From positions 6,140,001 through 6,200,000 of the forward strand of contig OX485806.1 in NCBI GenBank assembly GCA_950295325.1: DNA of 60,000 bases, in the 5' to 3' direction. A program made the position numbers and the translations under genes. This document shows, in pieces, positions 12,411 to 25,482 of the stretch; the first letter of the stretch is position 1; each line of letters starts with the position of its first letter. This DNA is from Polytrichum commune (lineage: Eukaryota > Streptophyta > Polytrichopsida > Polytrichales > Polytrichaceae). The notes under the pieces were generated by a model. The model made no database searches. It was not told the DNA's origin and was given only the letters and a program-made list of their open reading frames with translations.

Positions 12411-12473
<63 letters not shown>
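12411..12473 (+). repeat. (GA)n microsatellite in the SERRATE 5' region
   Basis: About 31 uninterrupted GA units, 310 bp before the SERRATE start codon. It is preceded by a T/C-rich tract (12387-12410). In plants such GA tracts often sit in promoters or 5' leaders and can bind GAGA-binding BBR/BPC proteins; that role is only inferred here. Confidence 0.85.
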
Positions 12474-12475
<2 letters not shown>

Positions 12476-12782
12476 TTGGTGTTGGAGGCATTTGGTTAGA
12501 GCGGGGGTTTGGTTTTTTGCAGCGTTCCGCTGGAGGAACCGAGGTCTGAAATATGAGGCAGTACTTTGTTGAATTGCTCTCTGAAGTGTAATATTTATGT
12601 ATTATAGGTGATTTGGAGCAACTTTGTGGAAGATCTACCCGCTGAACAGGTTGTTTTGCAGTCGTTTAAAAGAACTTGTGGCGAAGGGGTGGGAATTTGA
12701 GGAATTCCAAATTGGACGGAGTTCTCATTGTGGTTTTGGAGGGGTAGTGTCGACCGCCAAAATTACAGAGAAGGAAGTACCA

Positions 12783-15700
12783 ATGGCGGACGTCGTAGAC
12801 GTTCCGCCGGAGCCTGTAGTACGCGAAGAAGCTCGCAGGGACCGGTCGAAAGAGCGAGGATCAGAGGACAGGAGGCGGGACCGCGAGGCGAGAGAGCGTC
12901 GAGAGGACAGAGAAGAAAGAGCACCGCGGAGAGACTACACTCATGAAAGACGAAGCAGTCAGGAACGGATGGGAGGGGCTGGTGGTGATCGTAGGGAACG
13001 CGACAGGGATTACAAACGTAGGAAGAGTGTCACACCTCCCGCTTACAGGGATCGTCGGCATAGCCCTTCTTTCCGAAGATCTCCTCCTTACAAACGGCGG
13101 AGAGATGACGATTTTGAAGGGGGAAGGAGAGGGGGAAGCCCTGGAGAAGAAGCTGGAAGAGGGTTCTCAAGTGATCGTAGGTGATCCCTCATAACCCAAC
13201 ACCTTTTTCTTGGAGACATGACATGCATGCTACGGTTGCCAAATGCATACATCTCCACGGTTCATTATAAGTAAAAAAACTGGGCCTCATGTGATTGTGT
13301 CCAATTTGAACACTGTGCTTGTGTGCTGCTCTGCCTGAGCATGTGTGCGCTTGCAGGTTGCCACAGCACTTTTATTGGACAGTGTAGGCAGTAACTGACG
13401 CCTCGATGTTGATACAGGGATTTATTCATGATTCTGAAAGGGCCCTCATCTCTGCCGGTCTTCTAGGTTCTGTTGAGAGAAAGTGAGGAATTGCGTAGGG
13501 CTTTCTCTGCAATCTATCTGATCATCTTTTCTCTATCTCTCCGTCTGCAAAAATCTGCCAGTTCCATCTTCGCAGTTATAGTTAGTGCGGAGCTGCTCTC
13601 TTCGCATCAGGACTATCACACAAGAGTTTAATTGCCAGAGAGAAAAAGAGCTAGGACTTCAGCTTCTCAATCTTCCTGCCGAGTATTTAAGAATCTTCCT
13701 ATTCTAGATCTCAATCAGGCCATATATTGCCTAAACAAGAGTAGGAGGAACAGAGAACAACGCCCATTCGAGTGGCAAGCAAGAGCAAATTGAGGTGCCA
13801 GGCTACCGACCTTTGCCGGATGAAGGTGCTGCTGCTTTGCAGCCTAATGAGGAGCATGACCTTTTAATGTTATTAAGTCTTTCCATGTGTATATGCGAGC
13901 TGGTCAAGGCTGTCATAATGCTCTACCCGGCTCATGTAAGTTGATGCTAGTTGCATGCTTGGGATACTATGAGGTGATTTAAACTCCCAGGGTATCTCTT
14001 TTCTATTACATGGTATGATAATTTCATACCTGGATGTTGGTTATCCCTATCTTTCAAACAATTTTGGAGACAGAGAATCTGTCAGTGATATCAACATGCT
14101 GTCCATGTGGCTGAGGTCTTTGTTATCTACTGCAGGTATGGAGGATATGATGGGGCTGGATCGTACGGGCCAGGGGGTATGGGAGGGCGAGGTGGGTTTG
14201 GATATGAAAGATTGCATGGTCGACATGGTGTGTCATATTTCTCATGAAACAGCCCATAACTAGAATGAGAACTGTATTCTAAATAATCAATTGTGAATTT
14301 ACAGATTTGAATGGTATCCAGTCTCATGTTTCTCCTTATAAATTGCCCTAGAGAAGCATTAAGACTGAATTTCTGATTCTGTTTTTTTATAGGACATAGT
14401 AAGACGTGTGAGTTGGGAGCCAAGAGCTTAAGAATCAATGGGTCTATATTCTGCATGACATCTGGGTTTGTTTGATTGCATATATCATTGCATTTAAAGG
14501 TGGAACAGTAATAATAGAAAGAATTTCTAGAATCTTCCATGCACCCTGGGGATAAACTAACCTGATTCAGGACACACAGGTTTTACTGATGGACCCTATG
14601 GCTCCAATTCATATGGTGGACTTCCTCCTCGGAGGTGTGTTGTCAAAGACCAGCTTGTCATGTCTTGTTGTGATCTAGTTGTGCTACCTTGCAGTATATT
14701 TTGATGAATCATGTCAAAGGATTTTGACAATTTCATGAGTTTTTTGTATTGTGATCAGAAAGAGTGGTCCTTTTGTAGCAAATGTTGTGTGTAGTATTCT
14801 TGAAACCATAACTCACTACTTCTGGGGTGTCTTAATATGTTCTCGTTGTGTTCTGAGAATCCAATATGAGCTCAGATCGGGATTAATTTTGCACTTTCTG
14901 CTCTTCTTTTGCTCACATTTGTGTTGTAATATTGTGCAGGGACGGGCTAATGTCATATAAACAGTTCATTGTGGAGCTTGAGGATGACATATTACCTGGA
15001 GAAGCTGAGCGCAGGTGAATTAGCATTTTTTCATGATCCTGAAGTTATCCTCTCCTTTGTTGGGATCCTTACCCATGTTATGCACTGAATGGGTTTTATT
15101 GAGTGTGTTGCTGCAGTCCCACTGACATGAATTGGAGATGTGGACTATGCTTTTTGTGGCTGCTAGTTCATGTGACATAGATGTCACAGACATCCTTATA
15201 GTTCTTTGTGAAGGATAATAGCTTGCAGATTGTATGTTCTCTTGGTGCTTTTTCTGATCGGGCATGACAATGGTGAGGGTCTGCCATTAGCATTTTCCAC
15301 AACTCATGGAGCTAAGAAGTTCCTATCACTGAGCCCTAGGATACCAGTAGATTTTTCTTTTTATTTCAGAAACAGCGACAACATATTTCTGCATCACTAC
15401 TGCTGCAAGTCTAACAGGTTTTGATATAAGTGTCTTTACAGATATGAAGAGTACAAAACAGAGTTCATAACAACTCAGAAGCGAACATTTTTTGAGCAGC
15501 ACAAAGATGAAGACTGGTATGGCTATAAAGCTAGTTATTTGTTTCACTGGCAGGTGCTTCACATGTATGGTGGTTTACTGGATGTTTCTAAATTTATATC
15601 CAACTTGTTGTCCAAGCGGCTGCTCATGGATGAATTTTTTTTCCCAGGTTGCGGGAGAAGTACGACCCAGCGCGACTGGAGGTTGTCCTAGTAAGGTGAG

Positions 15701-18698
15701 AATTTACTTTCTCCCTTTGATGTCTTTGGTCCCCCACTTTTTTTGAGAGATTGCCTAGTTCTGACAAATGTTTTTAGTTCTTTATATGTGCTGGCTGGGG
15801 TTTGACATCTCCTGACTCTGTGCAGGAGGAATGAAAATGCAAAGATTCTTGCCAAGGAGTTGCTGGCAGAGCTGCAAGCTGGTTCTCTTGATGTGTAAGT
15901 TTTGGAACTATTTTTCCATACAAGCGTTGTGCAAATCCAGGTGTAAAAGTAGAGAATGGAACTCTGTTTATCAGCTATGTTTTTGTGTGAGATATTATAA
16001 ACTTCTGATTTGGTTTGATTATCAGGGGGCCAAGTGTGAGATCATCAACAAAAGAAGAGTCTGAAGATGATGCAGAAGGTGGAGCTAAGAAGAGGAAGCC
16101 TGCTCGGGCAAATGCTAAAGCTCAGGAAATAAATGCTGCTCCAAAAGCTCATCCTGGGTGCTCAGATCCAAAGAGAGTACTGAAAGATATTGAGCTAGGG
16201 CGTTCTCTCATTAAGAAGTTGGATGCAGAGAAGGGTATTGAAGGAAATGTGTTATGTCCAGATCAAAAAGATGAAGGTGACAGGACTGTTGGCGGTGGTT
16301 CAGTTGGTCCTATTGTGATATTGAGGTCTATTAATGGTAGCCAGGTGAAGGGATTAGAAGGTGTAGAGCTTTTGGATGTAATGTGTACATACCTGTGGCG
16401 GGTACATTCTTTGGACTACTATGGGATGATTGAATACAAGGAACAACCAAAGCGTCTCCGTCATATAAGGACACCAGAGGCAAAGAACGGTGGAGATTCA
16501 AAAAATACTGCTGAAGAGGCTGGATTTGCAGAGTGGGAGAAGAAGTTAGAGACAACCTGGCAAGCACGGCTGCAGAGTGGTGACCTCATTGAATCTATGC
16601 TTGGGAGGGAGAAGCTGGAAACAACAGCTAATGATGCCCTCGACCCTTTTGTGCGAAAAATACGAGATGAAAAGTATGGCTGGAAATATGGTTGTGGTGC
16701 TAAAGGATGTACTAAGCTTTTCCATGGGCCTGAATTTGTGCATAAGCATCTGAAGTTGAAGCACTCTGACCTTGTGAGCGATGTGGTTGCAAAGGCTCGA
16801 GAAGAACTCTACTTCCAGAATTACATGAGGTGACTGGGCATGCTTATGACTTATTTGTTTTGCATAAAATGGTTGTTCAGTATACTCTTATGGCTGTAAC
16901 TAAAGCTGATTGTTGGAAGTTGTCGAACTTATACAAGTGATGGCATAGTCTCTTTCCTTGTGATGGTGGATGTTTTTCTACTCTGGACATGACTGACAGT
17001 TTATCAATTACATTGCAACTTCTTGTACTGTGCAATTTGATTGTGCTACCTTAAACATATTGCAGCCAAACTGTAGTAGTTCTTCACATTCCTTTAAGGT
17101 CCTGAAATGTGGATTATGTTGATTATAGATCAAAGGGAATACTGTGGGAAACAGTGGAGTGTTTGGAGCAAGGGAGATCACTCTCACCTAAGTGAGATTT
17201 ATAAACGGAAATCAGTTATGTGGTTATTGACATGAATATTCTTGTGCATTATGCTCTGCTTGCAGTGATCCAGATGCACCTGGAGCCAACCAAACAGCCT
17301 CTGTGCAGCCTGGGCAGGTATTCTTGTTTAACTTGCACTGGAAATGTCCAAATTTGGATTTTGTGAAAGATGGATTCAACTTGTATGGTTGGAATGCATG
17401 TGCCTTATCTTGTCCTTTCTTGCACTGCAGAGAGGTGGTGACAGGGGTCGGAGGGGTCGTCGACCTGGATTTTCAGGACCAGGTGATCGAGGAGCTCCTC
17501 CCAATGGAGAGCTCCTACCACCTCGTGATGGCAGATTTGGTCCTCGTGGTGGTGAGCGGTTTGAACAAGGCCCAGGGGGCAGGGAGGAAGAGCAAAGGTT
17601 TGAACGTGGTGGTCGTGAAGAGGAGGCGCGATTTGATCGAGGGGCACCAGAACATTCTCCCCCAACTCATGAGTTTCCTCCTATGGGGGCAGGGGGGCCT
17701 CCTTTTGAAGGTGGAGGACCTCAAGGAGGCCGATTTGAGGGTGGGCCAATGGAACCGCCAATGTTTGACCATTTCAATGGTCCACCTTTGCGTGGACTCC
17801 CAGGTGGTCTGTTTGTGCCTGATATGCCTGGTCCACCTCAAGTGCTTATGCCAGTTCCTGGTGCTGGGTAAGTCATATGGATTGCATATTTATGGCTTCT
17901 TCACTGCATTATGCCAATTTGTATCTTCTTTTGCAAATGAAATACTATCACACTGTCACCACCTTTGTATGAATTTCATTTTATAGAGTTATTTGAAGCA
18001 AGCAACTGGCAATCAATTGGAATTATACAAATGTCATACTGCACTTGTCGTGAACAATGTTTGGCATGTGCAGCCCACTGGGTCCATTTGTGCCAGCCCC
18101 ACCTGAAATGGCGATGAGATTCCTGAGGGAAGGTCCGGGTGCATTTCATCCTGGAGGTTTTGATGGGGGTTACCCTGAAGAAGGTAATGGAGGGCCTAGG
18201 GGTCGGAAAAGGCCTGCTCCAGGTCCTATGATGGGTGGGGGCCTGCTGGATGTTCCCCCGATGATGATGCCACCTCCTCATGCCATGCGCCGGGACCCCA
18301 GGGGTGTGCGCAGGTAAAGTATTGGAAAGTCCATCCTCTTCTGTGCATCTGTTTACTTAAGAAAGTAACAATGTGTGAGTAAATGAATTGAGGGATAACT
18401 CAATCCTGTGTTTAGGTATCTGCCTATATTCAGTTGTTTATCAAGATTAAGTCAAGTTGGTAAATGAAGGAAAGTTGGATCTTTTCTCTTGAATTATTTG
18501 GAGCACAAAACTTGTTCAAGTACATGCTGAATAGGTAGCAGAAACTTAAAATATTTAAGCTGCCTTCCTTCTTCTTTTTTATTGCTCTGGATAGTCAGCA
18601 ATTTAATCATCAATTTTTTCTTTGTTGTTGGTTGCAGTTATCATGACCTTGATGCTCCAGAAGATGAAGTAACAGTGATTGATTACAGAAGTCTTTAA
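12783..18698 (+). CDS. SE: SERRATE / ARS2 homologue, zinc-finger RNA-processing protein
   Basis: SERRATE acts in the plant nucleus with DCL1 and HYL1 in pri-miRNA processing and with the cap-binding complex in mRNA splicing and 3' end steps. Twelve exons: 12783-13180, 14136-14227, 14580-14634, 14940-15014, 15442-15516, 15648-15695, 15826-15894, 16026-16829, 17266-17317, 17431-17867, 18074-18313 and 18638-18698. They sum to 2406 nt (801 aa plus stop), close to the usual plant length. The N-terminus (about 1-180) is rich in Arg, Asp, Glu and Ser (RDRR-type repeats), then Gly-rich. The conserved core begins with DGLMSYKQF and LEDDILP. Exon 8 ends with the C2H2 finger CGAKGC...HKHLKLKH (residues about 494-517) and EELYFQNYM. 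The tail is Gly/Pro/Arg-rich with PVPGAG and PLGPFVPAPPE, and ends in DLDAPEDEVTVIDYRSL, the family's C-terminal signature. The start is the first in-frame ATG and matches the family's MADV beginning. Confidence 0.96.
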
Positions 18699-20399
18699 AG
18701 TGCTTGTCCTCGCGCAAATCTTGGGATCGGAGTTGCTTCAGACTTAGTTGCACACTGTCTGGATCCCCCCAGCATGGGACCTAGGAGTTTTTGTGTGGGG
18801 TTAGAGACTCACCTAATTGTAAAAACTGAGAGCAGTTTTGTAGGATTTTTACTGGCATTTAGTTTGCATATTTCTGCACCTGAAATTGAACTCCATTTCT
18901 TCATAAGCTTAAGATTGCATTCAGGAAAGGAGGAGATTGATCACTGCTGCTGAGTTCCTGGTAGCTGCTGATGATCTCTATTACCAGGGTTTAGTCTATT
19001 TGTTAATTTTGGTGTCCTGTAAATTACATGTTTTTAGCCTTAATTAGGACAGAGCATACGTATTTATCCAGTCCCTAAGGTGACTTCTGTCCACCCTTCA
19101 AGAGAAATGAAAAAAAGGTCCGCCTGTTGTCTGATAGGTTCCACTATTCCATTCTTCTCAACAGGTTGTTTTGGGTAAGTTATCATTGCTTACGGTAAAT
19201 ATTAATTTTGCATCTTGAGGTGCTTTATTGAGAATATTGTTGCAGACAGTTGAATACCTGAGGGTTCTGAAACATGCACAATATGGAGTTGGTTTCAGGT
19301 AGAAAATGCAGGAGGCCACATTCTAAAGTTTTGAGGCAAAGAGAACGATGTCAGCTGTGCAAGTGGCATGAGAACCTGAGCGGTCTCGGAGATTGTAGAG
19401 TGTGAAAGTGCATGAGTTTTGCAAATATTTAACTGTCCCACTGAGTTTCTGTAATTTCTCCATATCCTTTATTGTGAAGGCTACACTAGGACCCCTCTTG
19501 ACATGGCGATGTCCAGAGTGGCTATTGCTCCCATGGTCAGAGCATTGAACATCCTTTCCATAAGGTCAGCACAATGATTTGTTTCTGGCTTCCGTCCAAT
19601 TGATCAATTGTGGCACCAACGCTCCTCTGATATCGAAGCTACAGTATTCTAGAAATCAAGGAATTTTGAGCCAAATTCTCACAAGTCAACTTGCATGAGA
19701 CGAATATGCTCCACCCGAGAGTTGTAGCAGGATTCAAATGATGTTGGGCTTTGGATCTTCGGTTCAACTTACAAGGTGTGCAAAAGGAACTCGTTGTGGG
19801 AATGTTGCAAAAGAACTATTTTCTAACCTCAATATGATCCACAACCTCCCCAAAAACCCAAGGGCCCAAATTTCAAGTATGTTTAGGGAAATCGAGCTTG
19901 GCTAATTTGTGGTTCTTGTTTATCATCAGCTGATTACTTCAACCCTTAAGCATGTATGCGTAGTAATAGTGGACCTCGTGGATATCCTTTTGGGATGATA
20001 AGTTGTACATTCACGAGTATGGGCCCATGCCGTCCTGGCCCTTTGCACCTGTACATATGACACATCTTTTCCCCCGCTTTTCTGGAATAATGGGCTATGG
20101 TGTAGAATAGTGGGGAACAGTGGGGCAACAACCTCACTAGCATCATCACCACCATGTTGTCGAGGAGGAGGCTTATAGTCCTTTCAAGCTATGCTGCCCT
20201 CTCAGGCAACCACATCACTTGTCATTTGTTGATTGTACATAGATGATGATTATTGTGCTTTGGGAAATGGTAATGACATGTCCGAAAGCAATAAAACCTA
20301 CTAAAATTTATCCCAATTCATTTGATAGAGGCCATGTATGCAAAGGACCACAATATGTACATATATGAAACATAAAGAATGCCCAATGTGTGGGTGAGA
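18699..20399. other. SERRATE 3' flank and spacer
   Basis: T-rich sequence to about 19460, probably including the 3' UTR of the SERRATE gene. From about 19480 to 20230 the composition is more balanced, but no continuous reading frame or known domain was found. It may be decayed transposon or pseudogene sequence. Confidence 0.4.
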
Positions 20400-20625
20400 G
20401 GGAATTATTGCATACAAGTGTACCTCCCATTCATCAATTGCTCAAAAAAACCTTGAAATAATATTTTGTGTGAATTTTTCTTTTTAAGTTTATTTGACAC
20501 TAATTTTTTTAGAGATCTTGAAATAGGTTAGTCGAAGTTATTTCTAGATGAATTAGCCACATACTTATACGGGGTCAACTATCTTGTTGAATGGATGAAA
20601 AGTTTTCTTGTATGCAATAATTCCC
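20400..20625. mobile_element. MITE family B, copy 1
   Basis: A 226-bp element with matching inverted ends. The left is GGGAATTATTGCATACAAG and the right ends CTTGTATGCAATAATTCCC, an exact 19-bp complement. A related copy is at 44214-44456. The flanks share GGTGA but no clean duplication could be fixed for this copy. No coding capacity. Confidence 0.8.
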
Positions 20626-21599
20626 TTTTGGTGAATGCATGTGCTTTGTATTTGGAATACATTGTATATGGTAAACAAAAATAGACTAACCATATGGCCT
20701 TAGCTTGGACTCTCAAGTCATCCTCAAGTCATCTAAGAGGCATTGACATATGTTTTATGGCTTAGGCAATAGTTTTGAATGAGCTCCAACAAGGATTGAG
20801 GTCAAAAGTCTATTTAGTGAGATGGAATACAAATTTCAACACAATTTATCACAAAGAAGAATTGAGAACACAACCACATGTAGCAATGTTGACTATATAT
20901 ATATATATATGCCTTTTAATTGAGTCATTTATATGATACCAAATCTTTCAATGAATCTTTTTACATATTTGTATGTTTCAACTAGAGGAATGCGATTGAT
21001 GATACTTATATGGGGTAAATTCTTGCATTTTAAGTCTTACAGAAGTAGTAAGTAACCATGAACTCCTCCATATGATGCCATGAGGCCCATAATAGACCTC
21101 TTGGACCTTAAAGGATTACCTTCTCAACATATGGACGCCCAATATGAGCCTCTCTATGCACAAAACTATGTATTTGGGCGACATGATTTCATAATCAATT
21201 AATTATGTCAAAGGTGACCATTACTGGAATAAACTCATTCTTTTAGTGCTTTTTGAAATTGGTTTAATACCTAATTGTTACCAGAGATTGGGGGCTAAAA
21301 TCACAATATGGGTTCCTTTTCATGCATATACATTCTTAGTGTTATGATCATTGATGCCACGTGTGACTATGCTTTTATCCTCTCCTTGACATAACATGTT
21401 GTATGAAGTTTAAATTTTTTTTTTAAAAAAAAAACTAAAATTTGTAGACTTGGTGAATCTCATAAAAATTGTGTATTGGGTTGTACATCGAGGCCCTTGG
21501 TTCTTTAAGGGTTAACAAGAAAATAAAATCTAAGATGAAACACATGCAATAACCAAATTGAACATCATACCTCCTCTTATTTAGTTATAGTTATTGGAC
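20626..21599. other. AT-rich spacer
   Basis: No gene or clear repeat. It contains a short (TA)n run at about 20897-20910 and an A/T homopolymer stretch at about 21414-21432. Confidence 0.45.
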
Positions 21600-21815
21600 C
21601 TATAGGTTTGTTGATTTCTTAACTATATACATAGGTCTTCCTAATTGTGTTCACTGTTGAGTGTAAAGTAGTTACTAATATTTGACGACATAGTTCAATC
21701 TCGTTTATATATGTGTCTTTATGATGTTCTCTCTTTGATCCTCACTGAATCACATACCAATCAAATATAGGGGTCGGATTAAGGAAACAAGCCACTTAAG
21801 ACCCATCTACCTTAT
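21600..21815 (-). repeat. Dispersed repeat family F, copy 2 (reversed)
   Basis: The reverse complement of the repeat at 11169-11400, sharing both outer blocks (GTTGATTTCTTAACTATA and CCACTTAAGACCCATCTACC) and much of the interior. It lies about 530 bp before the start codon of the SAM-domain gene. Confidence 0.65.
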
Positions 21816-21944
21816 TCAGAAGTAACATATTGGATGTTCGAAAAATATATCGACTTTGCTTAATGAGAATTAATTATTGACCAATAGCATACCTAGTAGC
21901 CTAGGGAGTGCTCAACATGTAGAAAGAACACCAAAGAACCAAAG

Positions 21945-22015
21945 AGAGTTAGAGAGAGAAAGAGGAGAGAGACTTCCCCTCTCCCCTTCTCCCTCTCTCG
22001 CTCTCGTTCTCTTTG
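21945..22015 (+). promoter_or_regulatory. GA-rich then CT-rich tract, probable promoter/leader of the SAM-domain gene
   Basis: A purine tract (AGAGA-type, about 21945-21973) is followed at once by a C/T-only tract (about 21974-22015). The two halves could pair as a hairpin. Position (330-400 bp before the start codon) and composition fit a plant core promoter or transcribed leader. No TATA box was identified with confidence. Confidence 0.45.
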
Positions 22016-22344
22016 TTGGAGTACCGCCAAAGCCCTAATTTTGCAGGAGCGACTCCGACGCACTCAGCAAGCCCAACAGTAAGCATCTCAAGCACAAACA
22101 CCATCTCGCAGCTTCGCAATTCAAGTTCCTGCGCTCGGAGCTCCCTTATTGCTGCACACAATAATCTCTCCCGATGCTCTTTCGTAATTAGGCTCTCCGG
22201 CCGTTCCTAAGAAGCAGTTTTTTTTTGCCCCCTTTGTCTCGGTGGTTGTAGAGCTCCCCGCAGCGGAGGCGAGGGTTTGCTCTTGCTTGCTTTCACGTAC
22301 CTGTCCGGCTGGCGACGGGTGCAGCGAGGCGAGGCGGGGCGTTG

Positions 22345-25300
22345 ATGTCTCAACCACGAGTGACTGTCACTCTGGGACGTGGAGGCCAACGGGTGAGTCA
22401 CACCCGTAACGGATTGTGGTTGTAGTTACAGTTGTGGTTCTAGGTTGTAGGATGCAGGTTGAGAATAGGAAATAGGATTAGCTGTGGTCTGTCGGGGCCT
22501 GTTTGTGGCGTAGGATGCTTGTTTGGGAGTTTTGCATGGACGAAGTTTCGGCTGCATTTTAAAGGAATTTTGTTTGTGGTGTCATGTGAGGTTGACGGAC
22601 GTCAGTATTTCGTTGTGGTATAATAGGTAGTGTGTTTATCTTAACTGACAGGTCGTGCCCGTAGGTTTGTCTTCGGTGTGTGTGTGTGTGTTTTGGGGCA
22701 TTGTGTTCGCCAATCTGATGTTGCGGATTTTTTGGTTAATCTAGTTCGTCGGTGCTGTCATGTCGGTATATGGACCGGTGAAATGTGGGACGGTCTTTAG
22801 GGCACCGATACATGTGCTTTTTGCTGGTTGCTTATTGAAGTGGTTCCACTAATAAGAAGTAAAATTCTCAGAGTGGGGATGTAGCTGAACTTGTAGGTGA
22901 TTAATGCGGGGCAGTGAGAGCAACATCACCTGATAAACATGATATGTTTTTGGTTTAGGTTAGTTAGTTTAGTATCTTCCATGATGACCACCAGAATTGT
23001 GTAAGCATGCAGACGGTTCTAGTCGGAGGTTTTCTGGAATCTAATGCGGCTGAGGACAATGTTTGCCGGATGGTCGGATACAGGTGCAGAGGCACGTTAC
23101 AGTCCCCACAGAGATGTATGCTGATCGGGCTTCTGGGGACAGAAGTAGGAAGCGTTCCATTAGAGATCGACTAGGAAGTGATCTGGAGCCAATTCGGTCT
23201 GCCCCGCAGCCAAACAAGCGGTGAGACTCTGTTTGCTGCTATAGTTCAGTTGCTGAACATGCTGGAATTGAACATTTATTGACTTCGACACATAGCTTGT
23301 ATGTATGCATGTGGATGGTTAATGACCTTGGTGGGAACTTTGAGGACCTAGAACTCAGATTTTGGACAGAGGTTTATGGGAAGAGTTCAAGAAGCTTTGG
23401 CAATCAGTCATTGAAAATATTGTTAGCGTCCTTTTGGTCTCTCTGTGATGGTGTTAAAGCCCTATAACAACTACTGTTGACTCTTCGATCTGCTTGCTTT
23501 CTGGTTAGAGGTTTTAGCTATCTCCCAGCTATCCATCTTCATCTTCAACCATGGTGAGGTTACACTTGCTCACACTCACTTGGGAATTTTCATTTAGCCC
23601 TGATCTTTACCAGATTAAATGAACATATTGAAATCAGTCTGCAAGAAAAATACCCTCTAGTCTCAGAAGGGAGCATTGTGGGACACTTCAAAATGGCATA
23701 ATCATAGTGGAATCAGAGGTTCACATAATGATGACTACAACGATGACTGCGTACTTCATATTCTGGCTTCAAAGGCTATTTTTTGCCCATGGCCAGGTTT
23801 AGGATGGTTTTCATGCATGGGATCTCCAGGCACAGATACCAGTCTGGTAACCTCTGACCATGCCACTGGCTTAATTGCATATTCATGGCATAGTCTGTGA
23901 AGAATACTCATGGTGTATTGAATAATCGATTGTCTGGCTCCAGGCCACGTGAAGTTGATGGGCAGTGGAAGCATGATCTTTTCTACGATGATCGTGAAGA
24001 GCACCAACAGGATCGAGGTATCCTCTAAATGACCTGTTTTTACCTTTGGAGTTGTAGCTGTACGTTTTGCATAAATTGATGTCAATTGTATGGTGGCGTT
24101 TTTGTGTTGGCTTATGTTATCAAGGTGCATCAACATGAAGTGTAGAGGTGGACAGTGTACCTCTCAATGATGAGCAAGCACATAATTGATTCCAATGGAT
24201 GCCATTTATATTATTTTCCATGGCGTGTCTTCTTTATCTTAGTTTGATGCAAACAGCTGTTCTGATTTCCTTAATTGGATTCTTAGCTGGTCGAAATGGT
24301 ACACAAGATTTACGAACAAAGTTAGCTCGGCAACCCCCAAAAGGTGGATTTCAAGGAAGGGGAAGTGGTGTTGTGGACCTGCGGGAGAAGTTGTCCGGTT
24401 CTGTCAGTCATCCACCCCCTCTCTCTCAAGTGAATGAAGCTGCTAAACGACGAGTTGCGTCTGTGGTTTACAATAGCTCCAACGTGACACAAGGTGTAGC
24501 CTCCACTACAGTTCCTGCTCCTGTCCAAGCCAGGCAAAAACCAACAGCCAAAGCAAATGTTGATGTAAGTCTCACAGTCTACAGTAAGTAATAGTGTGCA
24601 GAATTAGTTACCAAGGTGACTGCAAAATACTAAGATGTTGTTCATTTTGGCACCTTCAAGATGGATCCTGATTGTGGGTCTGGAACAGTCATCTGAATAA
24701 CTTCTCTGATGTTTGATCAATGGGTAGAGTGATGTGCAAAATGTACGAAGCCTTCTACAATCCTTGGGCCTGGAGAAGTACTGGATTACATTCCAAGCTG
24801 AGGAGGTAAGAATTGCTTACTCTTTTGTATTTTGGTGAAGAGGAGAGAGTGTTATCGTTCCTGTGGCTGGATTAAAAACATATGGTTCATATTTAATGTA
24901 TACTTGAATCCAAAAAGTGCTCTATGGGCACAATGACTAGTGACTAGTGAGTTAGCTAATTGCATTACACAACCACGTCTGTTGTTTTACCAACTGTAAT
25001 TCATAGTTTTGCAGTTCATCATGATTGATTTTGATGCATTCAGGTGGATATGGCTGTTTTGCGCCACATGAGTGACACTGATCTGAAGGAACTTGGTGTG
25101 CCAATGGTAATCTCCGGATATTCCTTGTCTCTTGATTTTGTATATATCCTGGCAACATTGTTTGAATGTTCTGCCACAAATTGGCAGGGCCTTTCAGATG
25201 TCTGTGGACATGTTCTTTGGTCACTAGTGTCTTCATCAGCTTCTACTTGTCAGAGTTACCTTGCATACATTGACTTGTCCTTCAAAAATTTTAAATGCTG

Positions 25301-25482
25301 AATTAGTCGTTGAATTTATTTGGATGTCTCCATGTTTTAGGATGGAAGTGTTATTTGTAAGCTATTATCACACTCTATTGCACACTGTGCAAATATTTAA
25401 GATGACATTGTGATGATATTTGGATGTTTAACAGGGACCTAGGAAGAAGATTCTGCTAGCAATGAGGGGTGGCCAGGGGTGA
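22345..25482 (+). CDS. Plant SAM (sterile alpha motif) domain protein
   Basis: A small plant protein with a C-terminal SAM domain, a fold used for protein-protein or RNA contacts; the exact role of this family is not known to me. Seven exons: 22345-22392, 23084-23220, 23944-24017, 24287-24564, 24728-24805, 25044-25106 and 25435-25482. All internal borders are GT/AG and they sum to 726 nt (241 aa plus TGA). The N-terminus reads MSQPRVTVTLGRGGQ, a pattern I associate with plant SAM proteins that begin with a short TVTLGR box. It is followed by a basic segment (SRKRSIRDRLG) and an Arg/Gly-rich middle with KLSGS and PPPLSQ. The SAM domain spans about residues 181-236: VRSLLQSLGLEKYWITF, then DMAVLRHMSDTDLKELGV and PRKKIL. 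The final TGA overlaps a good splice-donor sequence (GGGGTGAGT), so a further 3' exon cannot be excluded. Confidence 0.88.

Noticed and set aside
12264-12572. Open frame with a long Glu-Arg repeat
   Set aside because: The Glu-Arg run is only the translation of the (GA)n microsatellite, and there is no other protein feature.
17303-17986. Long open frame overlapping SERRATE exon 10 in another frame
   Set aside because: Gly/Arg/Pro-rich codons leave the alternative frame open. The SERRATE frame is confirmed by splice sites and by PVPGAG and later motifs.
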